64,000 nt of DNA, taken from Kocuria dechangensis (GTDB lineage: Bacteria > Actinomycetota > Actinomycetes > Actinomycetales > Micrococcaceae). The notes beneath the pieces are model-generated. The model was not told the DNA's origin. It ran no database searches and saw only the letters and a program-made list of their open reading frames with translations. Positions 42,954 through 53,196 of the stretch are shown here, in pieces. The position numbers and the translations under genes were made by a program. The DNA lies in contig NZ_BMEQ01000004.1 in assembly GCF_014636775.1 (NCBI RefSeq), forward strand, positions 62,001 through 126,000. Reading direction: 5' to 3'. How positions within the stretch are numbered: the first letter of the stretch is position 1; every line of letters begins with the position of its first letter.

Positions 42954-44321
42954 TCAGCGTGGGCGCAGCTCCCGGCGCCGGGTCCGCAGCCAGCGGGCGG
43001 TGACCAGCACGGAAAGCATGGTCACCAGGAAGACCACGGCGAACCAGGCGAGGCCGACGACGCCGATCGGCGCGGCGGGGTCCGTCACCACGAGCGCGGA
43101 GCCGTCGCGGCCGTAGGCGAACAGCCACGCGACGAGGTAGGTGCTCAGCCCCGGCACGGCGGCGGCCCACACGCGCCGGGTCGCGGTGCCGGCCCACACG
43201 GACAGGCACAGCAGGAGGGCCCCGCCGAAGAGCAGCCCCCACGGCAGCCACCAGCCGGCGGCGGAGTACCAGATGGCCCCGTGGAAGACGGTGGCCACGC
43301 AGCCGCCCACCAGGCCGGCCGCGGCGGACGTGACCAGGCTCACGGGCACGGAGGCGGGGTCGCCGGCGTCCCGGCGGTGCGGGTCCTCCCCCCGGCCGGA
43401 GGGGACGGCCCGGGGGTCGCCGGCGAGCAGCCGGAACGTCTCGACGGGGCCGGCGCTCTGCCAGACCCCGTTGGACAGGGCGAAGCGCTCCCCCTCACCC
43501 AGCACGATCTGGGTGGCGTGGGCGGCCATGGCGGCGCGCTTGCGCTCCGGGGAGCCGTGCACCACTGCCTGGGGCCGGGGGTCGCCGGCGCGGGCCTCGC
43601 CCTCGACGGCCCACACGAGGGGGACGTCCCAGGGGTCGACGACGCCCCCGTCCTCGTCGAGGCCGGGGCGGGCGGCCAGCCGGACGCCCCGCACGGTGAC
43701 CGCGGAGGTCCGCACGTGGTCGGGGTGCCCGTAGCCGCCGTCGTCGTCGTAGGTGACGACGACGTGCGGGCGGACGGCACGGACGGCGGCCGCCACGTGG
43801 GCGGCGGCCTCGTCGACCGTGGCCGCGGTGAGGCTGTGCGCGGAGGCGTCGGGGGCGGGGGCGGCCCGCCCGTCGGCGCCCCAGGACATGCCGGAGTCGT
43901 GGTAGTGGCCCGTGCCGTTGGCGAAGCCCACGGCCGGGTCGAGGGCGGGGGCCTCCCCCGCGAAGAACCGGTCGGCCGTCCCGAGGCGGGCGGCGGCGTC
44001 CTCGAGCTCACCGACCCGGTACAGGCCGAGCGCCGTGCCGTCGTCGGCGCAGCCGGGCCGGCCGACCTCGAGGTGGCGCAGGTGCTCGGGGATGACCTCG
44101 CCCCGCTCGCCGCGGGTCATGGTCAGGAGCACGACCTGCGCGCCGAGCTCGGCGTAGCGGCCCATCGTGGCCCCGGTGGCGATGGACTCGTCGTCGGGGT
44201 GGGCGTGGACGAACAGCAGCCGGGCGTCCTCCGGGCGCACGCCCGGGGGCAGCAGCCCCGGCAGGGCGTCCTCGCGCACGAGGGCGCCCTGCTCGGGGTA
44301 GTACGGGACGGACTGGGTCAC
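42954..44321 (-). CDS. mshB: MshB-type mycothiol deacetylase fused to a four-span membrane domain
   Basis: A 455-residue protein. Residues of about 30-310 are an LmbE/PIG-L deacetylase: AHPDDE at 40-45 and GYGHPDHVRTSAV supply the zinc ligands, and TMTRGERGEV is typical. MshB removes acetate from GlcNAc-inositol in mycothiol synthesis. After about residue 325 come four hydrophobic spans resembling the DUF6113 protein that other Micrococcales encode separately. The GTG start at 44321 follows CAGGAGCGGTC. MshB rather than Mca is favoured but not certain. Confidence 0.8.
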   Translation of the reverse strand: MTQSVPYYPEQGALVREDALPGLLPPGVRPEDARLLFVHAHPDDESIATGATMGRYAELGAQVVLLTMTRGERGEVIPEHLRHLEVGRPGCADDGTALGLYRVGELEDAAARLGTADRFFAGEAPALDPAVGFANGTGHYHDSGMSWGADGRAAPAPDASAHSLTAATVDEAAAHVAAAVRAVRPHVVVTYDDDGGYGHPDHVRTSAVTVRGVRLAARPGLDEDGGVVDPWDVPLVWAVEGEARAGDPRPQAVVHGSPERKRAAMAAHATQIVLGEGERFALSNGVWQSAGPVETFRLLAGDPRAVPSGRGEDPHRRDAGDPASVPVSLVTSAAAGLVGGCVATVFHGAIWYSAAGWWLPWGLLFGGALLLCLSVWAGTATRRVWAAAVPGLSTYLVAWLFAYGRDGSALVVTDPAAPIGVVGLAWFAVVFLVTMLSVLVTARWLRTRRRELRPR

Positions 44322-44349
44322 GACCGCTCCTGCTGCTGTGCCGGCGGGA

Positions 44350-46263
44350 TCAGGCGCGGGCCCGGGCCCGGTTGGCCTTGAGCCGCTCGTTGGCGTCGAG
44401 GATCACCTTGCGGATGCGGATCGCCTCCGGGGTGACCTCCACGCACTCGTCCTCGCGGGCGAACTCGAGGGACTCCTCGAGGGTGAGCTTGCGCGGGGGC
44501 GTGAGGTTCTCGAAGGTGTCCGAGGAGGCCGCACGCATGTTGGTGAGCTTCTTCTCCTTCGTGATGTTCACGTCCATGTCGTCGGCGCGCGAGTTCTCGC
44601 CCACGATCATGCCCTCGTACACCTCGGAGGTCGGCTCCACGAAGAAGGACCCGCGCTCCTGCAGGTTGATCATCGCGAAGGGGGTGACCACGCCGGCGCG
44701 GTCCGCGATCAGCGAGCCGTTGGTGCGGTACTCGATCTCGCCGGCCCACGGCTCGTAGCCGTCCGCGTAGGAGGAGGCGATGCCCGCGCCGCGGGTGTCG
44801 GTCAGGAACTTCGTGCGGAAGCCGATGAGCCCGCGGGAGGGGACCTTGAACTCCATGCGCACCCAGCCGGTGCCGTGGTTGGACATGCCCTCCATGCGGC
44901 CCTTGCGGGAGGCCATCAGCTGCGTCACGGCGCCGAGGTACTCCTCGGGGACGTCGATGGTCATGTGCTCGTAGGGCTCGTGCACCTTGCCGTCCACGGT
45001 CTTGGTGACGACCTGCGGCTTGCCGGCCGTGAGCTCGAAGCCCTCGCGGCGCATCTGCTCCACGAGGATGGCCAGGGCCAGCTCGCCGCGGCCCTGGACC
45101 TCCCAGGCGTCGGGGCGCTGGGTCGGCAGGATCTTGAGGGAGACGTTGCCGACGAGCTCCTTGTCGAGACGGTCCTTGACCTGGCGCGCGGTGACCTTGG
45201 CGCCCTTGACGCGGCCGGCCAGCGGGGAGGTGTTGATGCCGATGGTCATGGAGATCGCGGGGTCGTCCACCGTGATCAGCGGCAGCGGCTGCGGGTTGTC
45301 CAGGTCGGTGAGGGTCTCGCCGATGGTGATGTCTTCGATGCCGGCGACGGCCACGATCTCACCGGGGCCGGCGGACTCGGCCGGCACGCGGTCGAGGCCC
45401 TTGGTGGCCAGCAGCTCGGAGATCCGCACGCTCTTGAGCTCGCCGTTCGCGCGGGCCCAGGCCACGGTCTGGCCCTTCTTCAGGGTGCCGTTGAAGATGC
45501 GCAGCAGCGCGAGACGGCCCAGGAACGGGGAGGCGTCCAGGTTGGTCACGTGGGCCTGGAGCACGCCGTCGGGGTTGTAGGACGGGGCGGGGATGCGCTC
45601 GATGATCGTCCGGAACAGCGGCTCGAGGTCCTCGTTCTCGGGCAGGGTGCCGTTCTCGGGCTGCTCGAGGGAGGCGCGCCCGGCCTTGCCGGCGGCGTAG
45701 ACCACGGGCACGTCCAGGACGGCGTCGAGGTCCAGGTCCGGGACGTCCTCGGAGATGTCCGAGGCGAGGCCCAGGAGCAGGTCCATGGACTCGTGCACGA
45801 CCTCCTCGATGCGGGCGTCGGGGCGGTCCACCTTGTTGACCACGAGGATCACGGGCAGCTTGGCCTCGAGGGCCTTGCGCAGCACGAAGCGGGTCTGGGG
45901 CAGCGGGCCCTCGGACGCGTCGACGAGCAGGACGACGCCGTCGACCATGGACAGGCCGCGCTCGACCTCGCCGCCGAAGTCCGCGTGGCCCGGGGTGTCG
46001 ATGACGTTGATGGTGATGGTCTCACCGTTCGCGGAGGGACCGTCGTAGAACACGGTGGTGTTCTTCGCGAGGATGGTGATGCCCTTCTCGCGCTCCAGGT
46101 CACCGGAGTCCATCACGCGCTCCTCGACCTCGCCGTGGGCGGAGAACGCGTGCGTCTGCTGCAGCATCGCGTCCACGATGGTGGTCTTACCGTGGTCGAC
46201 GTGGGCCACGATGGCCACGTTGCGGAGGTCGGCGCGCTGGGCGGTGGTGGAGGTGACAGTCAT
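44350..46263 (-). CDS. typA: Translational GTPase TypA/BipA
   Basis: A 637-residue ribosome-binding GTPase. G1 AHVDHGKT (20-27), the switch region REKGITILAKNT, G3 DTPGHADFGGEVER and G4 VVNKVDRPDAR are intact; MEFKVPSRGLIGFRTKFLTD and GMIVGENSRADDMDVN are TypA-specific C-terminal motifs. It assists 50S assembly and stress or cold adaptation in other bacteria. ATG at 46263 is preceded by a weak GAAGAGAGACC. It lies 28 bases upstream of mshB on the same strand. Confidence 0.96.
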   Translation of the reverse strand: MTVTSTTAQRADLRNVAIVAHVDHGKTTIVDAMLQQTHAFSAHGEVEERVMDSGDLEREKGITILAKNTTVFYDGPSANGETITINVIDTPGHADFGGEVERGLSMVDGVVLLVDASEGPLPQTRFVLRKALEAKLPVILVVNKVDRPDARIEEVVHESMDLLLGLASDISEDVPDLDLDAVLDVPVVYAAGKAGRASLEQPENGTLPENEDLEPLFRTIIERIPAPSYNPDGVLQAHVTNLDASPFLGRLALLRIFNGTLKKGQTVAWARANGELKSVRISELLATKGLDRVPAESAGPGEIVAVAGIEDITIGETLTDLDNPQPLPLITVDDPAISMTIGINTSPLAGRVKGAKVTARQVKDRLDKELVGNVSLKILPTQRPDAWEVQGRGELALAILVEQMRREGFELTAGKPQVVTKTVDGKVHEPYEHMTIDVPEEYLGAVTQLMASRKGRMEGMSNHGTGWVRMEFKVPSRGLIGFRTKFLTDTRGAGIASSYADGYEPWAGEIEYRTNGSLIADRAGVVTPFAMINLQERGSFFVEPTSEVYEGMIVGENSRADDMDVNITKEKKLTNMRAASSDTFENLTPPRKLTLEESLEFAREDECVEVTPEAIRIRKVILDANERLKANRARARA

Positions 46264-46624
46264 ACGCGTGGGTCTCTCTTCGGGTGGAGATGGGAGGGGA
46301 GGATCGACCCTCCCGCGGGTGCGGGCCGGGGGCGCCTCCGCGCGCCCGGAGGGACCCGGGCGGGGGCGCCCGTACAGCGGGCCACCGAACAGTCTACCCC
46401 GGGAGGGGCCTCTCCCGCTGTGATCCTGCCTACCCTGCCCGCTCCCGAGGCCTCGGGCCCGGTTCAGCCGGGGGCCGCCGTCCACAGTCCTCGCCGGGGC
46501 GATATCCATCTGACCAGTGAGAAGACTAGAATGTGCGGCATATCACAGGCGGGCCTTCTGCGGCGCCCCGGGATCCCGATCATCCCCGGACGCCGGCGAT
46601 CTGCCCCGCGGAGCGAGGAGCCCG
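46264..46624. promoter_or_regulatory. Non-coding divergent region between typA and the first oligopeptide transporter
   Basis: 361 bases without a convincing gene. TAGACT (complement of 46391-46396) is a likely typA -10, giving a leader of about 120 bases. TAGAAT at 46527-46532 is a likely -10 for the rightward transporter, with a leader of about 85 bases. No operator is clear. Confidence 0.5.
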
Positions 46625-47608
46625 ATGCTCAGCTACATCCTCCGGCGAGTGGTCAACTACGTGGTCCTCACCTTCCTGGCCACCGTCTGCGCGTACATGC
46701 TCACGAGCGCGTTCATGGACCCGACCCGTCGCTACCAGGGGCGGAACCCCCCGCTGGACCCGGAGAGCATCACCCGGACCGTCGACGAGCTGGGCGTCAA
46801 TCCCGACGTCCCCGTGCTCGAACGCACCGGCGCCTGGCTGCACCGGCTGGTCACCGAGGGCTCCTTCGGCCGGACCATCCACCAGACCGACGTCCTGACG
46901 GAGATGGTGGCCCGGGCCGGGGTGAGCCTCCGCCTCCTCGTCGTGGGCTCCGTCCTGGCGGCGGTCCTGGGCGTGGCACTGGGGGTCTGGGGCGCGGTCC
47001 GGCAGTACCGGGCCGCGGACAGCGTCATCACCTACGCCTCCTACGTGCTGATCGCGACCCCCACGTTCGTCGGCGGGGTCGTCCTGATGATCCTGGCCAC
47101 GCGGTTCAACGCCGCCGTCGGCGAGCAGGTCATCCGCTTCACCGGGGCCTACACGCCGGGTGTCCCCCCGGAGTTCTGGCCCCGGCTCGCCGACACCGTC
47201 TCCCACATGCTGCTGCCGACGATCGCCCTGACCCTGTTCGGGGCCGCCGCCTACTCCCGGTACCAGCGCTCCATGATGCTGGACGTCCTCAACGCCGACT
47301 ACATCCGCACGGCACGGGCGAAGGGGCGGACGCGCACCTCGGCCCTGTGGCGCCACGGGGTGCGCGTGGCGGTCATCCCCATGACCACCTACTTCGCCTA
47401 CAGCTTCGGCACCCTGCTGGCGGGCTCCACCTTCCTGGAGGTCGTCTTCAGCTGGAACGGCATGGGGCAGTTCACCATCGACGCGGTCACGCAGTCCGAC
47501 GTCAACGCGGCCACCGGCGCCGTGTTCTTCGCCGCCGTGCTCGTCCTGATCTCCTCGACCCTCTCGGAGATCCTCTACGCCGCCCTCGACCCTCGTGTGA
47601 GGTCCTGA
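46625..47608 (+). CDS. Oligopeptide-type ABC transporter permease 1 (cluster A)
   Basis: A 327-residue DppB/OppB-type permease. MLSYILRRVVNYVVLTFLAT opens the first span; the EAA loop is YIRTARAKGRTRTSALWRHG. About six spans. ATG at 46625 follows GCGAGGAGCCCG; an open frame extends further upstream but without family similarity. First gene of a four-gene importer whose order is permease, permease, double ATPase, binding protein. The substrate is unknown; peptides or nickel-chelate-type ligands are typical. Confidence 0.9.
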   Translation: MLSYILRRVVNYVVLTFLATVCAYMLTSAFMDPTRRYQGRNPPLDPESITRTVDELGVNPDVPVLERTGAWLHRLVTEGSFGRTIHQTDVLTEMVARAGVSLRLLVVGSVLAAVLGVALGVWGAVRQYRAADSVITYASYVLIATPTFVGGVVLMILATRFNAAVGEQVIRFTGAYTPGVPPEFWPRLADTVSHMLLPTIALTLFGAAAYSRYQRSMMLDVLNADYIRTARAKGRTRTSALWRHGVRVAVIPMTTYFAYSFGTLLAGSTFLEVVFSWNGMGQFTIDAVTQSDVNAATGAVFFAAVLVLISSTLSEILYAALDPRVRS

Positions 47609-47611
47609 CAC

Positions 47612-48568
47612 ATGTCCACTCCCGACGTCCGGGTCCTGCCCGGCGGCGAACCGGGCCCCGGCCCGGGCGCCGAGGGGCCCGGGCCGCGCCGGCGCCGCCC
47701 GGCGGCGTCCCCGGGCACCTCGCGGGCCGCCATGGTCCAGCGGCGGCTGCGCTCGATGCCGCGCTTCTGGGTCGGCGCGTCGATCCTCGTCCTCATGGTC
47801 CTGTGGGCGCTGTTCGGGAACATTCCCAACATCTACGGACCGGCCGACCAGGACCCGTTCGCCCTCAGCCAGGCCCCCTCCCTCCAGCACTGGTTCGGCA
47901 CCGACCGGATCGGCCAGGACCTCTACGCCCAGGTCAACTCCGGGCTGCGCAAGTCGCTGGTCATCGGCCTGTTCGCCGGCCTGCTCGGCACCGCGATCGC
48001 CGCGGTGGTCGGGTCCGTGGCGGGCTACCTCGGCGGCAAGGTGGAGACCGTGATCGTGTGGTTCATCAACTTCCTGCTGGTGCTCCCCGCCTTCTACATC
48101 CTGCTCCTCTTCGCCCCGGCCCTGAGGGGTCTGAGCTGGGTGGCGATCATCGGGATCGTGGCGCTGTTCTCCTGGATGGTGACCGCCCAGGTCGTGAAGG
48201 CGCAGACCAAGTCCCTGCGGGACCGGGAGTTCGTGAAGGCCGCACGGTTCATGGGCCTGTCCACGCCCGTGATCATCGCCCGGCACATCCTCCCGAACGT
48301 GGCGTCGCTGCTGATCGTCGACGCGACGCTCGGCGTGGTGGGCGCGATCCTCGCGGAGACCTCCCTCTCCTACTTCGGCCTGGGCGTCCAGCCCCCCGAC
48401 GTCTCCCTGGGCACCCTCCTGGCGGCCGGCACCCCCGGTGCGGTCACCCGGCCCTGGGTCTTCGTCTTCCCGGCGCTCGCCCTGGTCCTGACCCTCACCG
48501 CGACCAGCATCATGGCCGACGCGCTGCGGGACGCCATCGATCCGACCTCGGGGGCCGGCCGTGCGTGA
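47612..48568 (+). CDS. Oligopeptide-type ABC transporter permease 2 (cluster A)
   Basis: A 318-residue DppC/OppC-type permease. A Pro/Gly-rich cytoplasmic N-terminus of about 50 residues precedes the first span; HWFGTDRIGQDLYAQVNSGL is the family signature and FVKAARFMGLSTPVIIARHI the EAA loop. It starts 3 bases after the permease-1 stop and overlaps the ATPase start by 8 bases. Confidence 0.9.
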   Translation: MSTPDVRVLPGGEPGPGPGAEGPGPRRRRPAASPGTSRAAMVQRRLRSMPRFWVGASILVLMVLWALFGNIPNIYGPADQDPFALSQAPSLQHWFGTDRIGQDLYAQVNSGLRKSLVIGLFAGLLGTAIAAVVGSVAGYLGGKVETVIVWFINFLLVLPAFYILLLFAPALRGLSWVAIIGIVALFSWMVTAQVVKAQTKSLRDREFVKAARFMGLSTPVIIARHILPNVASLLIVDATLGVVGAILAETSLSYFGLGVQPPDVSLGTLLAAGTPGAVTRPWVFVFPALALVLTLTATSIMADALRDAIDPTSGAGRA

Positions 48569-50774
48569 GAGCACGACCGTCCGGGCCGGACCGGTCGTGC
48601 CGTCCGGCCCCTCGGAGGCCGTCCTGGAGGTGGACGGGCTCAGCGTGACGTTCCCGCAGCGGTCCGGCGACGTCCGGGCGGTCCGGGACGTGAGCTTCAC
48701 CGTCCGCCGCGGCGAGTTCCTGGCCGTCGTCGGCGAGTCCGGCTCGGGCAAGTCGGTCTCCGCCACCGCCGTCATGGGCTTGCTGCCCAGCACCGCCCGG
48801 GTCACCGGTGACGTGCGGTTCCAGGACCGGTCCCTGCTGGGGATGAGCGACCGGGCGCTGTCCCGGCTGCGCGGGAACAGGATCTCCATGGTCTTCCAGG
48901 ACCCGTTGTCCGCGCTGAACCCGGTGCACACGGTGGGCGCCCAGGTCGAGGAGGTCCTGCGCCTGCACGCCGCCTCGACAAGCCCGGCCGCCGCGTCCGC
49001 CCGGGCCGTGGAGCTGCTCCGGACGGTGGGCATCCCGGACGCGGCGCGGCGTGCCCGGGCCTACCCCCACGAGTTCTCCGGCGGCATGCGCCAGCGCGCG
49101 ATGATCGCCATGGCGATCGCCAACGACCCGGACCTGATCATCGCGGACGAGCCGACCACCGCCCTGGACGTGACGATCCAGGCGCAGATCATGGAGGTCC
49201 TGCAGGAGGCGCGGCGACTCACCGGCGCCGCGGTGCTGCTGATCACCCACGACCTGGGGGTCGTGGCAGGCCACGCCGACCGCGTGGCCGTGATGTACGC
49301 CGGGACCGTGGTGGAGCAGGGCACGGTGGAGGAGATCTTCTACTCCCCCCGCATGCCGTACACCCTCGGGCTCCTCCGCTCCGTGCCCAACCTCACCACC
49401 GCGGGCACGGAGCGGCTCGTGCCCCTCGAAGGGCGCCCCCCGTCCCTCGACGCACTGGGCCCGGGATGCCCGTTCGCCCCCCGCTGCCCCCTGGTGGTGG
49501 ACCGCTGCCGCCAGGAGGAGCCGGCGCTGCTGCCGGTGGGGACGGAGCGCCGCGGGCCGCTCCCCGGGGACCCGGGACGGGTGCACGCGGCGGCGTGCTG
49601 GCGCGCGCCGGAGCTGGAGTCCGGGGCCGTGCACGCGGCCGACGTCTTTCCCCGCCCGGCGGGCGTGGCCGCCCGGACCGTCGCCGACGACGGCGAGACC
49701 GTCCTGGAGGTCACCGACCTGGTGCGGCACTTCCCTCTCACCCGCGGTGCGGTGGTCAAACGACGGGTGGGCACGGTCCGGGCCGTCGACGGCGTGTCCT
49801 TCACCCTCCGCCGGGGCCAGACCCTCGGCCTGGTGGGCGAGTCCGGGTGCGGGAAGTCGACGACCGTCCTGGAGATCCTCGAGATGGCGCGGCCCCAGCA
49901 CGGGACGATCCGGATCAACGGGCGCGACGTCGCGCAGCTGACGAAGGCGGAGCGGCGGCACCTGCGGCGGGACGTGCAGGTCGTGTTCCAGGACCCCATG
50001 GCCGCGCTGGACCCCCGGCTGCCGGTCGCAGCCCTCGTGGGCGAGCCGCTGACCGCGCAGGGCGCCGACCGGGCGACGATCTCCCGGCGGGTGGCCGAGA
50101 CGCTGGAGCTCGTCGGGCTCGATCCCTCGATGGCCTCCCGGTACCCGCACGAGTTCTCAGGCGGGCAGCGGCAGCGCCTGGGCATCGCCCGGGCCCTCAG
50201 CACCGAGCCCCGGGTGCTGGTGCTCGACGAGCCCGTCTCCGCCCTGGACGTGTCGATCCAGGCCGGGGTGATCAATCTGCTCGAGGACCTGCGCGACCGC
50301 CTGGGCCTGTCCTACGTGTTCGTGGCCCACGACCTCGCCGTGGTCCGGCAGATCGCGGACACGGTCGCCGTCATGTACCTCGGGCGGATCGTCGAGCAGG
50401 GCCCCGTGGCCCCCCTCTACGCGCGGCCCCGTCACCCCTACACCCAGGCGCTGATCTCGGCCGTTCCCGTGCCCGACCCGGGCGTGGAGGCCGCACGGCG
50501 CCGCATCCTCCTCGAGGGCGACCTGCCGAGCCCCACCGCCGAGCCGCACGGGTGCCCGTTCCGCCCGCGGTGCCCCCTCTACCGGGTGCTCGACGAGGAC
50601 GCGCGGTCCCGCTGCCGTGACGAGGAGCCGGAGCTGCGCGCACTGGGCCCGCTCACCGCCGCCTGCCACCACGCCGAGCGGAACCACCTGCTCGTGGCGG
50701 GCAGGAGCGGGGCGGGGACCCGGTCCCCCGCGCCCCGCGCGCACGAGGACCGGTCATCGGAGAACACGCCCTAG
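48561..50774 (+). CDS. Oligopeptide-type ABC transporter, fused double ATPase (cluster A)
   Basis: A 737-residue fusion of the DppD and DppF ATPases. First domain: Walker A GESGSGKS, signature [16 protein letters not shown], Walker [14 protein letters not shown]. Second domain: [39 protein letters not shown]. Each is followed by a Cys-rich oligopeptide-transporter C-terminal motif ([14 protein letters not shown] and [13 protein letters not shown]), which can bind an iron-sulfur cluster in some relatives. The GTG start overlaps the permease stop by 8 bases. Confidence 0.93.
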   Translation: MRESTTVRAGPVVPSGPSEAVLEVDGLSVTFPQRSGDVRAVRDVSFTVRRGEFLAVVGESGSGKSVSATAVMGLLPSTARVTGDVRFQDRSLLGMSDRALSRLRGNRISMVFQDPLSALNPVHTVGAQVEEVLRLHAASTSPAAASARAVELLRTVGIPDAARRARAYPHEFSGGMRQRAMIAMAIANDPDLIIADEPTTALDVTIQAQIMEVLQEARRLTGAAVLLITHDLGVVAGHADRVAVMYAGTVVEQGTVEEIFYSPRMPYTLGLLRSVPNLTTAGTERLVPLEGRPPSLDALGPGCPFAPRCPLVVDRCRQEEPALLPVGTERRGPLPGDPGRVHAAACWRAPELESGAVHAADVFPRPAGVAARTVADDGETVLEVTDLVRHFPLTRGAVVKRRVGTVRAVDGVSFTLRRGQTLGLVGESGCGKSTTVLEILEMARPQHGTIRINGRDVAQLTKAERRHLRRDVQVVFQDPMAALDPRLPVAALVGEPLTAQGADRATISRRVAETLELVGLDPSMASRYPHEFSGGQRQRLGIARALSTEPRVLVLDEPVSALDVSIQAGVINLLEDLRDRLGLSYVFVAHDLAVVRQIADTVAVMYLGRIVEQGPVAPLYARPRHPYTQALISAVPVPDPGVEAARRRILLEGDLPSPTAEPHGCPFRPRCPLYRVLDEDARSRCRDEEPELRALGPLTAACHHAERNHLLVAGRSGAGTRSPAPRAHEDRSSENTP

Positions 50775-50783
50775 GAGGATCCC

Positions 50784-52469
50784 TTGGCACTCGCTCGCAA
50801 GAAGTGTGCGGCACTGTCGCTGATCGTGGCGGCCGCACTGACGACCTCGGCCTGCCAGCAGCAGGGCGGCGCCCCCGGCACGGGGGACGCCGCCTCGGAG
50901 GAGGCGCTGCCCAACGCGGACTACCAGCAGGTCGACCCCGCGCAGCTCCGGGACGGTGGCAACCTCACCTTCCCCATCACCGACATCCCCGCCAACTTCA
51001 ACTCCGCCCACCTGGACGGCGCCCTGGTGGACAACAGCGACCTCAACGCCCCCCAGCTCGGCGGACCCGTCAGGATCACGCGGGACGGCAGCTGGGAGGT
51101 CGACCCGGACTACGCCGAGTCGGTCGAGGTCGTCCAGGACGACCCCACGGTCGTGGAGGTCCGGCTCAATCCCGAGGCCGTGTGGGAGGACGGCACCGCC
51201 ATCGACGTCGAGGACTACATCGCGTTCTGGAAGGCCCTGAACGGAAGCGACAAGCAGTTCCAGCCCGCGTCCACGCAGGGCTACGAGGACATCCGGAGCA
51301 TCGAGCAGGGCGACGACGAGCACCACGTCGTCATCACCTTCGAGCGCGCCTTCGCGGACTGGCCGAACTACGTCGGGGTCTCCCTCCCCGACGAGCGCTC
51401 CAGCGACCCGGAGGAGTTCAACACCGGGATGGCCGAGGAGCCGATGCTGTCGAACGGGCCCTTCCGGGCCAGGAGCGTGGACGCGCGCAACGGCGTCGTG
51501 GTGTTCGAGCGCAACGAGCGGTGGTGGGGTGCCACGCCCAAGCTGGACACGATCACCTTCCGGGTCGTCTCCCAGGCGTCCCAGGCCCAGGCCTTCGCCA
51601 ACAAGGAGATCGACGTGGTGAACATCGGCACGGACGGCGACGCCTACCGGACGGCCATGGACCGTGAGGACGGGCGGGTCTACAAGTCCTCGGGACTGCT
51701 CTACACGCACCTGACCATGAACGCCACCCGCGGCCCCCTGGCGGACCGGGCCGTCCGGGAGGCCATCGGGACGGCCCTGGACCGGGACGTGATCGGCCAG
51801 GCCGCGGTCGGCCCCGTCGAGGCCCCGGTCGTCAATGTGGACAACTACGTCTACATGCCCGGCCAGAACGGCTACCAGGACAACTCCGGCGGCTGGCTCG
51901 CCCAGGACCCGGAGGCCGCGCAGCGGATCCTCGACGACGCAGGATGGGCGATGGACGGCGACGTGCGCCGCAAGGACGGCGAGGCCCTCGAGCTGACCAT
52001 CGTGGTGCCGGCGGACACCCAGTCCAACGCCGCCCGCGCGCAGCAGGTGCAGAGGGACCTCAACGCGATCGGCTTCCGCGTCGAGCTGGAGACCGTGCCC
52101 TCGGACAAGTACTTCTCCGACTACGTCACGCCGAGGAACTTCGACATGGTCACGTTCTCCTGGCAGGGCACGGCGTTCCCCGTGACGACCTCCGCGAACC
52201 TGTTCTACCCGGTGGACTCGCCGCAGAACTACTTCGGGATCACCGACGACTCCATCGGCGAGATCTACGAACGGGCCACCTCGGAGCTCGACCCCGCCGC
52301 CCGGATCGGGCTCGCCAACGAGATGGACGGGAAGTTCTGGGGGATGCGGGCCATGGTCCCGTTCTACGCGACGCCCACCGTCGTCGGGGTCAGCGCCGAC
52401 ATCGCCAACCTGGGTGCGTTCCAGTTCTCCGGCGCCGAGAAGTGGACGGAGGTCGGCTACACCGGCTGA
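50784..52469 (+). CDS. Oligopeptide-type substrate-binding lipoprotein (cluster A)
   Basis: A 561-residue SBP_bac_5-family protein. It starts at TTG (50784), supported by an excellent CTAGGAGGATCCC ribosome site. The signal ends LTTSACQQQGG, a lipobox with the anchored cysteine near residue 24. DNSDLNAPQLGG, VWEDGTAIDVEDYIAFWKAL and NERWWGATPKLDTITFRVVS are family segments. It is the last gene of the cluster, the reverse of cluster B where the binding protein comes first. Confidence 0.9.
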   Translation: MALARKKCAALSLIVAAALTTSACQQQGGAPGTGDAASEEALPNADYQQVDPAQLRDGGNLTFPITDIPANFNSAHLDGALVDNSDLNAPQLGGPVRITRDGSWEVDPDYAESVEVVQDDPTVVEVRLNPEAVWEDGTAIDVEDYIAFWKALNGSDKQFQPASTQGYEDIRSIEQGDDEHHVVITFERAFADWPNYVGVSLPDERSSDPEEFNTGMAEEPMLSNGPFRARSVDARNGVVVFERNERWWGATPKLDTITFRVVSQASQAQAFANKEIDVVNIGTDGDAYRTAMDREDGRVYKSSGLLYTHLTMNATRGPLADRAVREAIGTALDRDVIGQAAVGPVEAPVVNVDNYVYMPGQNGYQDNSGGWLAQDPEAAQRILDDAGWAMDGDVRRKDGEALELTIVVPADTQSNAARAQQVQRDLNAIGFRVELETVPSDKYFSDYVTPRNFDMVTFSWQGTAFPVTTSANLFYPVDSPQNYFGITDDSIGEIYERATSELDPAARIGLANEMDGKFWGMRAMVPFYATPTVVGVSADIANLGAFQFSGAEKWTEVGYTG

Positions 52470-52487
52470 CCCGGGAGCGCTGGCGGC

Positions 52488-53045
52488 TCAGCCGGCCGTC
52501 CCTGCCACGCACACCGCAGCGAGCACGGCCACCAGCACCCACTCCCCCGCGTGGACCCGGCTCCGGCCCGACGGCGCGTTCGGCCCGGCCGGGTCCTCGG
52601 CGCGGTGGTCCAGGTGGCTGTGCCATGCCCGGCTCAGGGGGTGCCCGGAGGTGGTCCCCCGGGATCCCGGCCGGCCGCGGCCCAGGCCCGGGCCGTTCCA
52701 CACCTGGATCCGCCTCCCCCGCCACGACACGGAGACCGCCGGGCCCACCCGGACGTCGTCGAGCTCCCCGAACGGCAGCTCGTACTCGCGCAGGGGATTG
52801 ACCACGACCACCCGGTCCCGGTGGATCTCCAGGCGGGGGCGCCACAGGACGGCGTGGACCACCACCGAGCCCAGCGCCAGCCAGGGCAGGCCGCCCAGGG
52901 CCACGTCCCACGCACCCCGGACCAGGGCGTCGGCCAGCAGGTACCCGCACAGCGCCCAGACGAGGACGGGGATCGCCCGGGCCGACGCCGGCCGCAGCAC
53001 CAGCGGCGCGCCGGCGTCCTCCGGACGGCCGTGACGGGTGCTCAT
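52488..53045 (-). CDS. Membrane protein with PH-like domain
   Basis: A 185-residue protein with two N-terminal spans (IPVLVWALCGYLLADALV, then a second), a PH-like strand region (LEIHRDRVVVVNPLREYELP, then FGELDDVRVGPAVSVSWRGR), a linker and a final C-terminal span. It is similar in layout to the rightward gene at 55882-56508 (both have the segment VVVNPLxEYxLP or IVNPLHTVVVPW after two spans). Function is unknown. It is convergent with the binding-protein gene of cluster A, 18 bases apart. No clear ribosome site. Confidence 0.65.
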   Translation of the reverse strand: MSTRHGRPEDAGAPLVLRPASARAIPVLVWALCGYLLADALVRGAWDVALGGLPWLALGSVVVHAVLWRPRLEIHRDRVVVVNPLREYELPFGELDDVRVGPAVSVSWRGRRIQVWNGPGLGRGRPGSRGTTSGHPLSRAWHSHLDHRAEDPAGPNAPSGRSRVHAGEWVLVAVLAAVCVAGTAG

Positions 53046-53196
53046 CCCATCAGCCCGGACCGCGGTCGGGCACGGGCCGGCCGCTACCGGAGGAGAGCGC
53101 CGGCCCGCGCACGAGCAGGGTGCGGCCGCGAACAGCCACGGGCTCCACCGCCGGCTCCGCGCGCGCCGCGGATCACCTGCTGCGCACGGTCGCGGG

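Noticed and set aside
46517-46624. Upstream extension of the cluster A permease to a start at 46517
   Set aside because: The added residues are not membrane-like or conserved, and they would place the start codon over the likely -10 region. ATG at 46625 has a good ribosome site.
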